The notes below the pieces were generated by a model. It was not told the origin of the DNA and ran no database searches. It was given only the letters and a program-made list of their open reading frames with translations. From Oryzias latipes (taxonomy: Eukaryota > Chordata > Actinopteri > Beloniformes > Adrianichthyidae), in the NCBI RefSeq assembly GCF_002234675.1, contig NC_019876.2:18545354-18609353 (forward strand): 64,000 nucleotides of DNA, in the 5' to 3' direction. The translations under genes and the position numbers were made by a program. Shown here one piece after another: positions 46,001 through 61,000 of this stretch. How positions within the stretch are numbered: the stretch's first letter is position 1; each line of letters starts with the position of its first letter.

Positions 46001-49000
46001 GGTGTGGCCTTCTAATGTGCTGACTCCTGATTAGAGAGAGTGGATGCCATAGAAATGTAGATGGACCAATCACGGCTTACTGAGGACATATGGTTCCAAC
46101 GGCGACAGATGTATCATGGAAAAATGGCGACTCGATTGACTGTGTTTGATTGAAACCATAAGCAAGGCATTTTTTGTGGGTGACGTCACAAGCGAAGAAC
46201 ACAATTAGTCTCCTGAATAAACTGTTTAAAGAACAGTTGCTTACATTAGGGTGCAATAAAGAACAAGACAAAATAATGGTTGCATCTAAACTGGAGTGAT
46301 GACAGTGGATTTATCAGAGCGCCACATGTGTCATTCCCTCTACAACATACGATAGATTTAATATTGAATTACTAAAGGAATAGAATTGGCTCCCATGAGC
46401 CCTCCATTATTAATACAGCTTCACGTCAGCCACTTTTTTGTTTAGCTCACATGCATGGATCATGTAGTACTCATCATGTATTGTGTTTACCACAACTATG
46501 AATCAACATTTCTTGAGTAAAACCATGTCATAGTGTGTCAACTTGTTTTTAATAAGTTTTTGTTTTTGTTTTTGAATTCGTCCATCTTTCACATTGCTAT
46601 TACAGATTGATTATTGCTTTTCCCTGGAGTGGTCTCTTTTAATGCTGGCTGTCGTGCTTTTCAGCAAACACAGCTTCAAGCCTCCGCCTTGCCTATTGAT
46701 GTAAGCCGGGGTCATGTGGGGTTACAGCTGCCCTATGTGGCTCTAGCCTGGGGGGCTTTACACGTTATCTATTGCTGCATGCACCTCCTTATCCAGTCTT
46801 TTGATCTTGTCTCTTGCATGAGGATTTCCTCACTCCTCGGTGGAAATATTCCTCTTTTATTAGTTTTTCTCTTCCAAATAGAAAACTGCCACCAGTCACA
46901 ATATAACCAATGGTCAGATTCATTTCTGCTGTTTTTACCATCTGTTATCCTGTTTTTTTCCTGCTCTTTATTATTATTTTTTGTTTATTATTATGCCCTG
47001 CAGCAGTCCTGGGGGGTATTCCAGAAGGCAAATTTAACTACCCTGACTTTAACCCTGAACTCTGGCTGAAGTCTTACTTACTCTGGGTATGTCTGTTCCA
47101 AAAGACCGGATATGAGTTGGTGTAATTACGCTCGACTTGGTAACCCTGGGTTAATGCACGTGCACAGCAAGTACATAAAGACATTCTCAATAGATCGCAG
47201 ATTTCCGGAGTCACCATGGAAATACGTGGAGAAAAAAAGAGAACGCTATACTTCAGTTAGACAGACATTTTAATGACTGCGTATGAAGATTATACGTCCA
47301 TCAAAAAAGTAACACGGCTGCATCAACAAATGAAAGAGTTTCTGCTTGGAGAAAAAGAACAGAGTAAACGCACGAGTTTCTGATCTTATTTCCAATTACA
47401 TTGTGATGTGTGTATATATATATATATATACAACTTATAAAAGTGAAATGAATTGATTCAGTTGGTAACAAGTAATTGAGTTAAATTTATTCAACCTAAT
47501 TTCTTATGTCTATCCAACTCAATTGTTTATACAACCCAAATTTACATATTTATCGAACTAAATGTCATATTAAACTTATTCAATTAAATATTTTTCCATC
47601 TTAATTTATGATTTATGATTCATGATTGACTGTAATTTCAGTTCGCATACCATACTATTGCACTAGGGGTGCAAATAAACTCATCATCCTCTCCCTCCCT
47701 CTCACTAATGGTGCAAAAAGCATTAATCATAACTGGGTAAAATAACTCGGCAAAACACAGTAAAACAGCTACAACTAAACATATTTAGACAAAAACCTAC
47801 ACTTGTACCCAAATCCGTCCAGACAGGCAAAGGGAATGGTATCCCACAATTCCTTGCGCGTCCGATCTAACAGCAGCATCAAAGTTACACCTACTTAATT
47901 GAATTAATTTGAATAAAAGTTGAGTAAATGTCTGATAGCTATGTGTTATTTTTAGGTTGACTGAACTCAAAAAAATGATTTATCTTAACTGAAGCCAATA
48001 ATTAAGTTAGATCAATGTAAATAGTTTACTCTACAACATCGATACGTGGTCTTATCACCCTCTCACGGTGGAAAAAGTATTATCTGAGCTTCTTCATCCA
48101 CTAAATTATCTTCAAAGGGACACACCATGCTGCTTCACCTCTCTGAAAACAAACTAATCTTCAACTAAACCTGCTCCAGACCAGGTTATGTTCAGAGCAT
48201 GAGTTGCTATGGCAACTAAGCATACCCTGAAACATAACTCTGTTTTTGGAACCAAAAGCTGAGGTTATCCGCTTCCTTAGCCTCGAACTTACCGTGGGAG
48301 CTAGCATAACCTGCTTTCTGGAACACCCCCCTGGAGTACTAGGACCATGTGGTTTTTGCAATTCTTCTTCCTTTAATGTGAATTTGAGTGAAAACTTTGC
48401 CCCCACAACATTCTCAAAAACTCACCAAAATTTGTATGCACCTCGTCCCCAATTAAAGTGAATTTTCGGTATAATGAACGACCCCCCCATGCCATTCAAG
48501 AAATGAATAAGAATAAAAAGATGACATCACAGTGAAAAGAAATAGTCAAAGAATTTATGAATGGGGCCAAAAACCCATTAACAACACCAAAACACGCGCA
48601 GCAGGTGTTTCCAAAGGAAGTTTTAAAATTATAGGATAGCCACAGGACCTACGGCTTGGCAGTCAAAGTGTGACAGTGTGCCTTTTTCACATTTTCCCAC
48701 AAAATGGGAAAGAAGACTTGTGTTCGAGAGATTTTCAAAAAATTTCACACACATGCCAGTAGAATAAGTCCACAACCACAATTGTTGACCTTTTTTGTTA
48801 GGTAGAGGCCTCCATCATGAGTTTCCCCCCAAAAATAACCTTTACTACCACCTACAAATTTAAACCCCTTGGGATTGTCATGCATCTTCTTCTAACTCTT
48901 TGAGCATCATTGGTAAGCTACTTGGGGATAAAATGTTGGCTTTAAAGTTTAGAGATTTTTAATGGTGTTAGTGTACCAAGCTTGCAAAAGGGGTGTTTCT

Positions 49001-52000
49001 GTGTTGTTCGCCTATCTCTTACTAGAATATTGTGAAAATTGAAAACAATAATCCCTGTCTCAAGATGAACAAAACAATATAATAATTTAAATAAACATAT
49101 GGCCATGGTTAAAAAAAAAACCTTAATTGCCAAGGAAATCCCAAAATTAACTTCTGACAATACTTCTGAAAATGACAAAGAAGATAAAGATAGATTTTTT
49201 TTGTTTTTTTCAGAAAAGTGATTTCGATTAGATACAATGATGAATGGTGACATATTCAGGTTTTATCATCATAAATCTGACTTCAATGTTCAAAAACATG
49301 CTTCAAAGGTAATTTTGCAACTCTAAATTGTCCATAGGTGTGAGTGTGAGAGTGAATGGATGTGTGATTGTGGACACACTACCCTGCGACAGACTGGCGA
49401 CCTGCCCAGGGTGTCCCCCTGCCTTCGCCCATAAGTGGCCGGGATAGGCTCCGGCAGCCCCGTGACCCCGAAAGGGATAAAACGGAATAGAAAATGAATG
49501 AATGAAATCTGACTTCAGAGGACTCAGTGCCTCACCAGCCATCAACCTCACTGCACGTCACTGAGTAGTTGTGTTGGTCAGAGAGAGGCGGAGAAAAGAG
49601 TGTGTGGGTGTGTGATGAGAGAGAGGTGCCTGTGTGTGTGGAGGGGGTAGCTGACCTCCAGGGTAGTCGAGTTGTTAACTCTGGCTAAGCTGCATTTGAT
49701 GTGTGTACTGAAGGTGGACACTTTCCTTGTTTTATGAGTGTTTTATGGAGTGTTTTATGAGTGTTTTATGGAAAATAATATGGCTTTAATTGCGTGTTTG
49801 TGTGTACGTCTTGGCAGGTCAGTGTGTGGTGTGGCTCTTTGACTCTCACAGTGAAAATATTCGGCTCTTGGTGTCAAACCTGTTCGCCACCCCTGTGCTA
49901 TATGATATATTTAACTGAAATTGATGATCCAAACAACCAATGATTTATGAAGAAAAATCTTGAAAATTATAGGGGGGGTGCCCAAACTTTCTCATACTAC
50001 TGTATATTCTCACATCTGGGGTATTAACACTTTTAAAAAAAAATCCTTTTTAGAAATTTAAAAAAAACTTTTTTTTTATTGGAAGATTGTTTGGAAGTCT
50101 TTTAGAAAAAAGGCAAATGTCCCTGTTTCAATCCCTCTCAGGTTGGCTTCTTGAAGACCCAGCATCGCTATGAGATTGTCTTCACCCTACCAGAGGTGCC
50201 AGGTCTGGGTAAAAACGTGTGCCCAGCACCAGTGCCAAGTCCTCATCTGCGGATCACCAACATCCTACCTGCTCCAGAGGGTTAGTAATAGAATACATTT
50301 ACAAGAGAGCTAAAATAATTGGTATTAATGCTCTTAACCAGCATTGCAGTGTAAAAAGCATTGCAAACTGTAGCTGCATGTAACCTGTGATTACAGCAGA
50401 CAGGTCACATAGATTCAATGCAGTGAACTAACTTCAAAAATCAAACTCCAACACAAACATTCGACACACGTGACGGCTGGAGCAGCTGCTTTCATAGATT
50501 TGTTTCTACAAACTTCGGCCAATAAAAATGCTGAAATGTGCTAAAGGGGATCCTCTAATATGCCGGGGGAGGGATGCCCACTGAACTGCCTGTAACTGAA
50601 GGAGGTTATTGACCTTTATGTTCAGCTCTTTCCCACAGCCTTCCTATTACCCTCCCAGCTGCCGTGTCCAGGCCTCGGTGGATTCTAACTACTGCACTGC
50701 TGTGTTTAATAAATTCCTGACTCTTTATTTATGAGTCACCTGTGTTGACATATATGGTTGTCATTCAGATAAATTACAGCTGACATATGGTTTGTGAATT
50801 GAATGCTGAAAAAAAAATGAACAAACAGTCCTCTGCTTTGTGTTTTCTATTGTTTCTAGGAGGCCTAAAGGTTGCATGCGAGTACATGGCCCTGCAGGAG
50901 GGAGTTCTGTGTGAGGAGGTGCTGCTGCTAAGCGAGACCAATGATGACGTCTGTGTCAGAGTCAAAGTTCATGCCAGAGTCATGGGTGAGGTTGTTTTAT
51001 CAAGATCATTATCAGATAATGATCTTGATGTCCTGTGCTGATATGGAGATGTTTCAGCACTCTTTGGCCTGCCAGATCTGCAACACAGAAAACATTATAA
51101 ATCTTTATTTGGTACAGCTTTAAAATGACTGAAATTATTGGGCTTTTAAGAATTACTTGTGTTTAAAAATGATTTCAATCTTTTTATTGGAGTTCTCAAA
51201 AACTTAAACTTTTAACTTTAAACTTTAACCTTGATAATACAGTGATGAACACTAACCACAAAACCTATGTCAACATTTAAAAAAAATCTGATTTTACTAC
51301 CTAATGTCTCCGTTTATTGGTTGTTACACAAAAGACCCAAGATATGAGTAATATTCACACATTTTCACCTGGTATTGTCGACCTTTATTAAGGGGTCTTG
51401 CAGAGAAATAAAAGCTGGATTTTACTGCACTACTGCCTCCTGCTGGTCAATAGCTGGTCAGTCGCTTTTTAAATCATTAAAAAATGTTTTTGCTTTATTT
51501 ATAATTCTATAGAACTGACATAATTGAATAGTCAATAGAATATAGTTAGTAACCAATGAAACATTCACATACCAGTTTCAGTTTTTGGTGTGTCTTTCGT
51601 TTTTCTGGTATTTCATCTTGTGTTTAGATTAGTTTCTCTCTCTGCCAGTTAACCCTGTGTTAGCAGAAGTGAATTGGATTCCTGGTATTTGTGTAAGCAG
51701 ATGGAGAATTAGGTAAAGTGTGTGTGTGTGGGGGGGTCTCGTCTGCCTGCATAAGGATGGCTGACAATGTGCCAGTTTATTTTTGTGTTCATGCTTTTGT
51801 GTGTTTGAGGGGGAATCAGCTCTGAGTCTGTAGTTTTAGTCTCATGACCTGGACATCTGTCTACATATTTGTAATTGAGACGGATGAAAACCAGATCAGT
51901 GGATCAAGCTGTTCCTACACCTCACTGTACATCTGCTGTTAGATAAGAGCCTGGTTGAGGAAAAACAGCAATTTTGCTGCAGAGCAAAGCTAACTTTAAG

Positions 52001-55000
52001 ACTAGAAAAAAAAATCTGTTTTTTAGTCTTATGTATTTTGCATACATATTAGATAAAATGTTTATATTTTTATCCTTTCTTTCTTTATGGATACATGTCA
52101 ATTTTTTAACATAGAAAATCAGATATTTGGACATTTTAAAAAGATACTTTCCTAAATCAAAGGGTTCAACTTCTAGAGGATCATTAGTAATTTTCCTACA
52201 TTAATTCAAGGGTCATCTTCATGATACAATAATGTGATTATTAATTTTTTTACACTACTGCAGTTTGTGTGATTATGAGTGCTGCATATTTTTTTTACTA
52301 ATTACTATGTAAGCATTGAGCTTGAAAATTAAAAAGTATAAACTTTCTGATCTTTAATCAGTTTTCACGCAACATCCGTACACAATATCAGCAACACTTG
52401 GTTAACAAATGGTTAACATAGATTTATTGTAAAAATGGTGATTCATCACATGTTGAGCAAAAGTTTCAAAGATGAAAATCAGGTCCAGACTCACTGTTTA
52501 ATCCCTTATTTGATCATTTTTTTGATTATAGTATTCTAACTTTGTATGGAGTCCTATACTGTTCATAATTAAATGAATAAATATTTAATTCAATAAATAA
52601 ATGACCTCATGCAAATACACAATCAACCAATAAATCTCTCATAAATATATAAAAAGATCATGAAATTGTGAAAAACCTGCACACTAATTTTAAATTAGCC
52701 ATTATATTATTCAATATATTTCATTTTGCTTTAAAAACCTGTTCATTATTTTAAAATATAATTTTAAAATATTCATTTTAATCATGTTGAATATTATTAT
52801 AATTCTACGTCAGAACCTCGGATTTCAAAATCAATATTTTCCAAAGTATCTTTGTTTTTATTTCATGTTGCTGTTTTTCAGAATGACTTATTTATTTCAT
52901 GAAGAGCTTTTTCAGGAGAACGAGTCTATCTGTCAATCAGTGAAAGTGGGCGGGATCTAAACGCTCATTGGCTCATCCATGGAAATCGACTCATATTCCT
53001 CAATACCCGCTCAGCGGTGTACCAGTCAGAGAGATGACAGATTTCAGTGATATCTGCACGCCATGCTGACATTTGAAGATCAAATAGAGTCAAACAATCT
53101 GTCTGCTGCAGAAGATGCAAACATTTTGTAGTTTGAGGGTTTGTGTGGACCAAACCACAGAGGAGCTCCGGTCGTCCACGTCTCGAAGTTCCCCATTGAA
53201 ACACTCTTCATTCTCACGCCATTCATTCAGAGCTCTTCTCTGCTCTGCAGCTAACACAGCTCTGCTGTCTGTGCTCACAGATCCAATCTGACGTCACATC
53301 GTGCCTTACACTATGTCGGCTCGCAGGAGGCGAGCTGGCGGCCAGACCGGCTGGGGAAAGCGGAACAGGCCTGGTCGGGCCTCCTGAACCTTATGATATT
53401 TTTTTATTTTCATTGAGACAATGATTATAAATCAGGTCCACTGGTTTTATTTTTCCCTCTCGGGGAAAATGTTGAACCTTTCCTTCGATGACGTTTCTGA
53501 CAGTGTTCGGAAAACGCAGCGGAGATCCGGGGTTTGATTTGAGGTTCACTTCCCCGTTCGGACGCCTCCAGAGCGGGTTAATAAAAGAATCAGGCTCTGT
53601 ACTTTGGAGGAAACCTTTTTTTATTATTGCTTTTCTGGCGAACTGAGCAACAGACCCTTAACTTGCGCTCACACACACACACACTTGCTGCGCGCTCTGT
53701 TTTACACGTAAGTTAAGACGTAGTTTGACTGCAGGAGTTGAAGCAGAGCCTCTCTCTGGGATGATCTCATGAACTCAAACATGGAAACATTGATATCATG
53801 TAGAACTATTCAAAATAAATAAACCTGATCACTGAACACTCTCCGTGTGCATTGTGCATCCATGCATTGTAAGTGAGATAATCACAGACACCCCTCCACA
53901 TGTGGCTATCAGGCTAAAAATATTAGCTGGTAGCTCCTCACACATGCCGCATAGTGCGTTCATGGAAGTTCAGTTCATAGAAGCGTAGTGGAACTCCAAC
54001 AGCCACCCAGCCTAACTTAGACCACTGCTATATGTTCATGAGAAGATGAAAACCGCTGAACCGACCACAGAATCACCCAAATTATGTAAACTCACCCAAA
54101 GCCATTTTTATCCGCAAATTTTATCCGCAAATTCTGGTAACACTGTGGATGTGTTGAGGTGCATACTCCCCCTAGTGTTTTGCGCCGTCACATTCGCTGA
54201 AGCATCTTCCATCAATGTAGTTAGGGTGCTGCTGCTTATGTCTGAGTAAAGGAGTAACCAATCACAAAGGTGTCTCCGCCTTGTCTGGTTTGATTGACAG
54301 AGTCCTTCTCCTGAAAAAGCTCTTCATGAAATAAATAAGTCATTCTGAAAAACAGCAACATGAAATAAATACAAAGCTACTTTGGAAAATATTGATTTTG
54401 AAATCCAAGGTTCTGAAAAAAGACGTAGAATTATAATAATATTCAACATGATTAAAATGAATATTTTAAAATTATATTTTAAAATAATGAACAGGTTTTT
54501 AAAGCAAAATGAAATATATTGAATAATATAATGGCTAATTTAAAATTAGTGTGCAGGTTTTTCACAATTTCATGATCTTTTTATATATTTATGAGAGATT
54601 TATTGTTTGATTGTGTATTTGCATGAGGTCATATTTATTTATTGAATTAAATATTTATTCATTTAATTATGAACAGTATAGGACTCCATAACTTTGTCTT
54701 TAAAGTGTGTTGAAATCTTTGTAATAAAAAATGAATGTTGCTGATCTTCATTGCTGATGTTGCCATTGTTCTTTGTTAACAAGAATTAACAAGTTAATAT
54801 GATATTATTATGTTTATATGGGCTGCACGGTGGGGCAGTGGTTAGCGCTCTTGCCTCACAGCAAGAAAGCCCCCTGTTCAATTCCCAGCTGGGAGACCTG
54901 AAACAGAACACCAATGAGGGACCTTTCTGTGTGGAGTTTGCATGTTGTCCCCGTACATGTGTGGGTTCTCTCCGGGGTCTCCGGCTCCTTCCCACCATCC

Positions 55001-58000
55001 AAAAACATGCTTCTTAGGTTAATTTGTCACTCCAAAATGTCCCTAGGTGTGAATGTAAGAGTGCATGGGTGTGTGATATGTGTGACCCTGCGACAGACTG
55101 CCAACCTGTCCAGGCTGTCCCCTGCCTTCGCCCATAAGTGGATAGGCTCCGGCAGCCCCGTGGCCCTGAAAGGGATAAACGGAAGAAAATGAATGACTGA
55201 ATGAAAATGACATTTTTTGCATTTCGCTAAGCCAATTATAACAGTTCTATGAAATAACAAAAATAATGTGCAAAAATAATTTGATTATTTTAGCTGTTGT
55301 GAAGTTCAAAACTTTTTCATGGCATATGTAGTGCTTTTCTGCCTTCATTAAGGGCTAACCACACAAACATCTGTGCCAGTATCGGTATCGGACGATATTT
55401 GCATAATTACAGTTTATCGGTGTCTGTATTTTTGAACTTGTTCCTAATAGATTGAAAGCTTATGTTTACAGTCATAGTCAATAATTGACTTTTTTCCAGT
55501 AAATGTTATTTTTTGATACGGATACGTGTTTTTCCAAATAGGTCCCTGGCAATGGGATGCTTATGGTTTACAGTTATGTCCAATATTCAATAAATGGACT
55601 GAATGCTTATAGATAGATCTAGATTATAGATATATTTATATGACAGTTTTAAATTTATACTTGTTCCTATATGATCCTTTGCTGTATAAAAAGGTCAATA
55701 ATAATAATATTAATGGATTGAATTTTGTATGCGCTTTTCCAGACTCTTAAGGCGCTTATGATTCATTCATTCCGTTCTCATTCATACTTGGTGATACTAA
55801 GCTACTGATGTAGGGGCAGGCTGACAGAGGGGTGTGGCTCTCGGTGCTCACATGGCGCCTATGACCATCACCGGGAGCATTCATGCGCATCCACACACCA
55901 GTGGAGCATACTGTTGGGGTTTCTTGCCCAGGGAAACAACAGGGGTTGACTGGGGGGAGTGGGGATCGAACTGCAGATCCTTTGATCATTGGATGACTCG
56001 TTTACACCACCTGAGCCACTATCTAAACTTTGTGTTACTGTAGACCAGGGGTCGGGAACCTATGGCTCGCGAGCCATATATGGCTCTTTTGATGGTCACA
56101 TGTGGCTCACAGACAAATCTTTAATTATACTTTTTTTTTTTTTTTTCATTAGACCAGTCCTTCTCTCGGGCGGGATGCGATGCCAGAGGCGCGCAGCATG
56201 AGCGGTGCTTGGAGAACAAAATCTGCGCCTGCACCATCAGTTACTATTATCTATTATTTCACAGAGTTTGTAACAGCTGGAAACCTGTGAATTGACGTGC
56301 CTAAAACTGCGCGCTCCCGTCTCCCGAAAGAGCGCGCAGTTGCGGGGACTGGATGTCAGAGGAAGAAAGCAGGGGGGGGCAGTGAACCGCGCAGGGATTG
56401 TAAAATCGTAAAACCCGCTGCCCGTCACTCACTGCAGCGTGTGAGTGTGTGTTTGGCTCCATGTCTGGATGTGATCAGTCTGTCACAACTACAGAACATT
56501 CAGACCTACGATCACGTTTAAAGTCTCAACGCCTGCGTGAAGCAGAAACTCCACGTATCAACCAGACTAGACAATCAGCAAAACTACCACGAGAAATACT
56601 CATCATTTATCAGCAACAACACAACAATGTTATTAAAAAAGAATCCACAGACTTATTGTACTTTAAAAATGTTGAAATTACATCAAATGCACACATTCAT
56701 TTGTATATTTAGTTTTAAACATATTGTTGCGGTCTGAGTTGGACTGGGTGGGTGTTGGGTCGCGTTAAAAGTTCTGGAGTTCATTAAACGCATCAAGCAG
56801 AGATCTGATTGGCCCTCAGTTCTGTCGCTCAGGCTGTTGTTAGGTAGTTTGGACCAATGGGGTTCAGCCATGGGCCGAATAAGGGAAATGGGAGGGCTGA
56901 CGCGGCAGTGAGCGAATATAAAGTTGGGAGAAGCGCTCTCTTCTCAGCGGGAGAGATTCAGGATTTGCTTAATTAATTTTATGGCGTTCGTTGCGGTCTA
57001 CAGTAACCAGAATACAGAACCCTAAAAGAGGTTAAGTCTCCGTGCCTCATTGTGGGAAAGGGACGCTACATTATTGAATGGCTCTTTCGAAATTACATTT
57101 AAAAATATGTGGCGTTTATGGCTCTCTTGGCCAAAAAGGTTCCCGACCCCTGCTGTAGACACTAAAGTATCTGCAAGTATTGGCGATTGGCCGCTGTTGC
57201 AGGGGAAATATCGGTATCGGCTGGAAAAATTATATTAGCCCATCCCTAAGCCAGACCATAATGACCAATGTGGGTTTCAGTGTCTGTTTCAGATAAACTT
57301 TGATACATGGGCAGGCTAAGTGGAACCAAACTTTCCGATCAACCTCTGTGCCTCTACTCCACAGTCGATATCAACCGAAATGTTTTTTTTTTTTTGGCTT
57401 TTTTTACAGGACCGATTATTCAAGTAGTCAAATAACCGATATTTGAAGCCAATTTGCAGTTAAAGTAAAAATGCTGGCATCAAAGTTTAGAATAATACAA
57501 ACACCAACGATTAACTCTGTTTATTTGAAAAAATTAAATAAAAACGCAAATAAATAGCTTCTAAAAGTGCAGGGAGTAGCAGCCTCAGGATCATCTGATA
57601 TACATAAAAGAAAGATAAACAGTTCCATAAAATTTTCCATACTAAATAAAGTAAAAATGTTGAATAAATTCAGGGACTTCAGTGATGTTGAATAAATTCA
57701 ATGACTTCAGTGAGGTCAAAATGTAAAGACAGACAGACAGACATAAATACAAACAGCAAAAAAGAAGTGGCATTTACTGAGGAATTTAAACAAAAATAAA
57801 TAAGTAAAAATACACACAAAAAGCAACCGTTAAAGAACAGAAAATGCAACCTGATAAATGCCCGATCAAAGGTATTTCTTTTGTTAACGGGTTAGTAACG
57901 CGTAAAAGGGGCACCTCTAGTTGCTAGTAGTGTGAAATTGTACCATGGGCGGTACAATGCTGGAGACAGTGGAGCTGATTTGAGCCAAAAAAACAGTTTA

Positions 58001-61000
58001 AAATTGGCCCGTCTGATAAAAATAGATCAATCCTGATATACCTCAAAATAACAAATATCAACTACGAAAATTGGCCTGGCCGGTTCGGATGACCCCTGCT
58101 CCACAGCCACCTAGACAGATGTTTAGATCTTTTTTGGCATTGTGATGAGTGGTTAAACAATGTAAAATCTGTATTTAAAATACTTCTTTAACTGGTGGTT
58201 TGGTTGTGGACGAGGTTATAAAACAGTATGATGTAGGTTTGAAGAAAAAAAGAAAAGGATACATTGCATTGGCCGGGAATCGAACCCGGGCCTCCCGCGT
58301 GGCAGGCGAGAATTCTACCACTGAACCACCAATGCATCTGCTGCTGTTGAATTACCATGTCAACAATTTCCCTGCAGTCATTTGGGAGGCAGCACCATCT
58401 GTGTGTGGGGGAGGGTAAAAATCCCTCTCTTTCCCCCAGCTCTCAGAATGCATTACAGCAACACTGGTGTTGTTCTCTGTCTTTGACCCTTGAGAGATAA
58501 TAGATACACATTTAGATTGGTGCAAATAAACTGTCCAGAGATTTTTTTAAACGGGTGATCTTCAAAGTTTTGTTCACTCTGCTTTTGCTCTACTAACAGC
58601 AGCAGACAACACTTCACTCCTCCAATCCAAAAACCATTTACTTTCTTCTTTTAGTTTTCTAGTTTTCAACAAAGAAGATGTATAACAAAATGCCATGATC
58701 TGCAATAAATGCAGTTAATACAAATTTATTCTGTATCAGAAATGCCTTTAAACTATAAAGCAAATACCAGTAGAGAAGCTCTATGACAAATAGGCTGAAC
58801 TAATAAAATCAAGCGTTGCTCAAAAGCATCGAAAAGTGGCCAATTCACAAATTTAAAGCAGCTGAATTCCAATAAATAAAGATAGTATGAGTTTAAGATT
58901 TAATTTAATTTCAGTATGAAGGTAAAGTACCAAAAGTGCCTTTAACAAAAGAACATTGATATAGTGTCATTGCAAAGTTTAAAAAATAAAGAAAGTTTAA
59001 AAAATAAAGAAAGTGGAAGTTGGCTTAAATTGTAAATTGGGAAAAAAAGACACTGCTCAATAAAACAATAAAATGCTGTAGAGTGATTTTACATAAAGTT
59101 AAGTGTTTAAAAATTACAGTGCATTGTTATGCAAATTATATTTTTGATGGATTTTTCTAAATAGTCATTGCAATTGACCGTCAGCATCATTTACAATTAG
59201 CTAACCTTTCTAAATATTAAATGGGTTTTAACAAACCTAAGCATACCTAAACTAAAATCAAAAGCTTTTCCAATCAAAAACATCTTATTTTAAGATCACA
59301 TTTTAACATAAGGAGGCCTCATTTTGCAGCAGCTTCTCAATTTTTGCATTTATTGAACTTGTGAGTTTTTGGAGTTTCTGTCATGTGAGGGGGAGGCTCG
59401 AGAGCCAGTAGGACCCAGACGCAGAGGCAGAGGCACACGGTTCAAGGACAAGGGGGTTTAATAACAAAAACAAACAAAAGGCGCTGCCGAGCAGGATTAC
59501 AAAACAAAACAAAACTTACTGTGGCGTGGCTAGGAACATGGAACGTGAGCGTGACTAGAAACATGGAGACATGAACACCATGACAAAGGTAAATGGACCA
59601 GCACAGGAGGAAGGCAGAGACAAGACTTATATACAGACAGGGCAGACAAGACACAGGTGAACACAATCAGGGCAGATGGGGACCAAAGGAAGTAAAACTC
59701 AAGAAACATGACAAGACAGGAAACCTTTCAAAATAAAACAGGAAACAGAACCAAACAAGACAGAACAAGAACTAAAACGAAAAACAAGACACAACAAACT
59801 CAAACCACGACAGTTTCTGTTTGAATGATTGTGACGCCCCATTTGATGTCTAGGTTTACCTCGAGGAGCATAACATAAAAGTAATGGTTTTGTCACCAAA
59901 TTTAAATAAAAACACCAAAAGAATGTCTCCATACAAATATAACAAATGTATTTACAAATTAATGAATAAAAACCAACAAGAACTTAAAGGGGAAGCAAAA
60001 AGAAAACAAAACTACAATAAACAAAAGACAACACAGAGTGGGCTTGAACACAAAACTACAAAGTACAAAACAACCTACAAAGTACCACAAAAAACGACAA
60101 CACACAATAAAGTGCAACAAAACAAGTGGAGAAAAGCGTCATGGTGCAGTGGAGACATCCAAGGTTTAAAAGGCTGCCTCCATCAGCTTGGGTCCAAATG
60201 GAAGCCACACCTTCATGCACCACACCTGAAAGTAATCAGACAAACATACACACAAAGATGCACAAAAACACAGATGTCCCACTCTGATACACAAACAAGA
60301 TACCCAAAAAACAACAAAGTCCCACCCTGAAAGAAAATAATACACAACAACACACAGAACAAACAAAACCAAATACGGCCACAGCTGTAACAATGTCTTT
60401 GCCGAATGTCAGAATAGCTTCCCAGAGTTGCTGTTTAGATGTGAACTACTTTGGGCTGTCATGGATTATTTTAGTAGTCGATTGGTCGACGATTACTTTT
60501 TTTGATTAGTCAATACCGTAATTATTGTTTATGTAAGGTGACAGATAATTTAAAAAAACAACAACAGTGATGGTGATGGTACTCAGTCCGTAGAGGTTTG
60601 CGTCAGGTATGGTACTGCTATTGCTCAGTGAAGAGTGTATTCACAGAAATTGAAATTGAATTTCCTTTTTACCTTAAAAAAGATCAAACGTTTAAGGTCC
60701 CAGGTAAGCTATATGCTAGCACCAAAAAAGACGTAATTGGCTCGCAAGCTACGGGGTTCCTCCTTCCTGCACTAAATTGATGTCTAAACCTAACATAGAA
60801 ATGGTAAGCAAACAATTACTTTTATGAACATGTGTTTTACTTTATAGTAAATTATACCATGGTCCGGGTGAATACTTGATTCTGATTGACTGATGGGTGT
60901 GCATTAAAAAGTGATATACCACAGTGATAACTGCATGCCTAAAAAAGAAGTTCCGGTCACAAATCACCGCGCTGGAAAAAAACTTAACACGTACGTTGAG

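Larger units (their letters stand above)
55370..57255. repeat. Host repeat (ATCGGTATCGG family), interrupted
   Basis: CAGTATCGGTATCGGACG near 55378 and AATATCGGTATCGGCTGG near 57210 look like parts of one fish repeat, into which the SINE at 55.7 kb and the hAT at 56.0 kb have inserted. The borders are approximate. Confidence 0.4.

Noticed and set aside
46614-47069. 151-codon open frame in an ADISSP intron
   Set aside because: Hydrophobic low-complexity translation with no recognisable family; its end runs through the Harbinger-like terminal repeat. Probably chance.
53090-53278. Small transposase-like frame inside the foldback element
   Set aside because: 62 codons with no recognisable motif; not enough to call a transposase exon.
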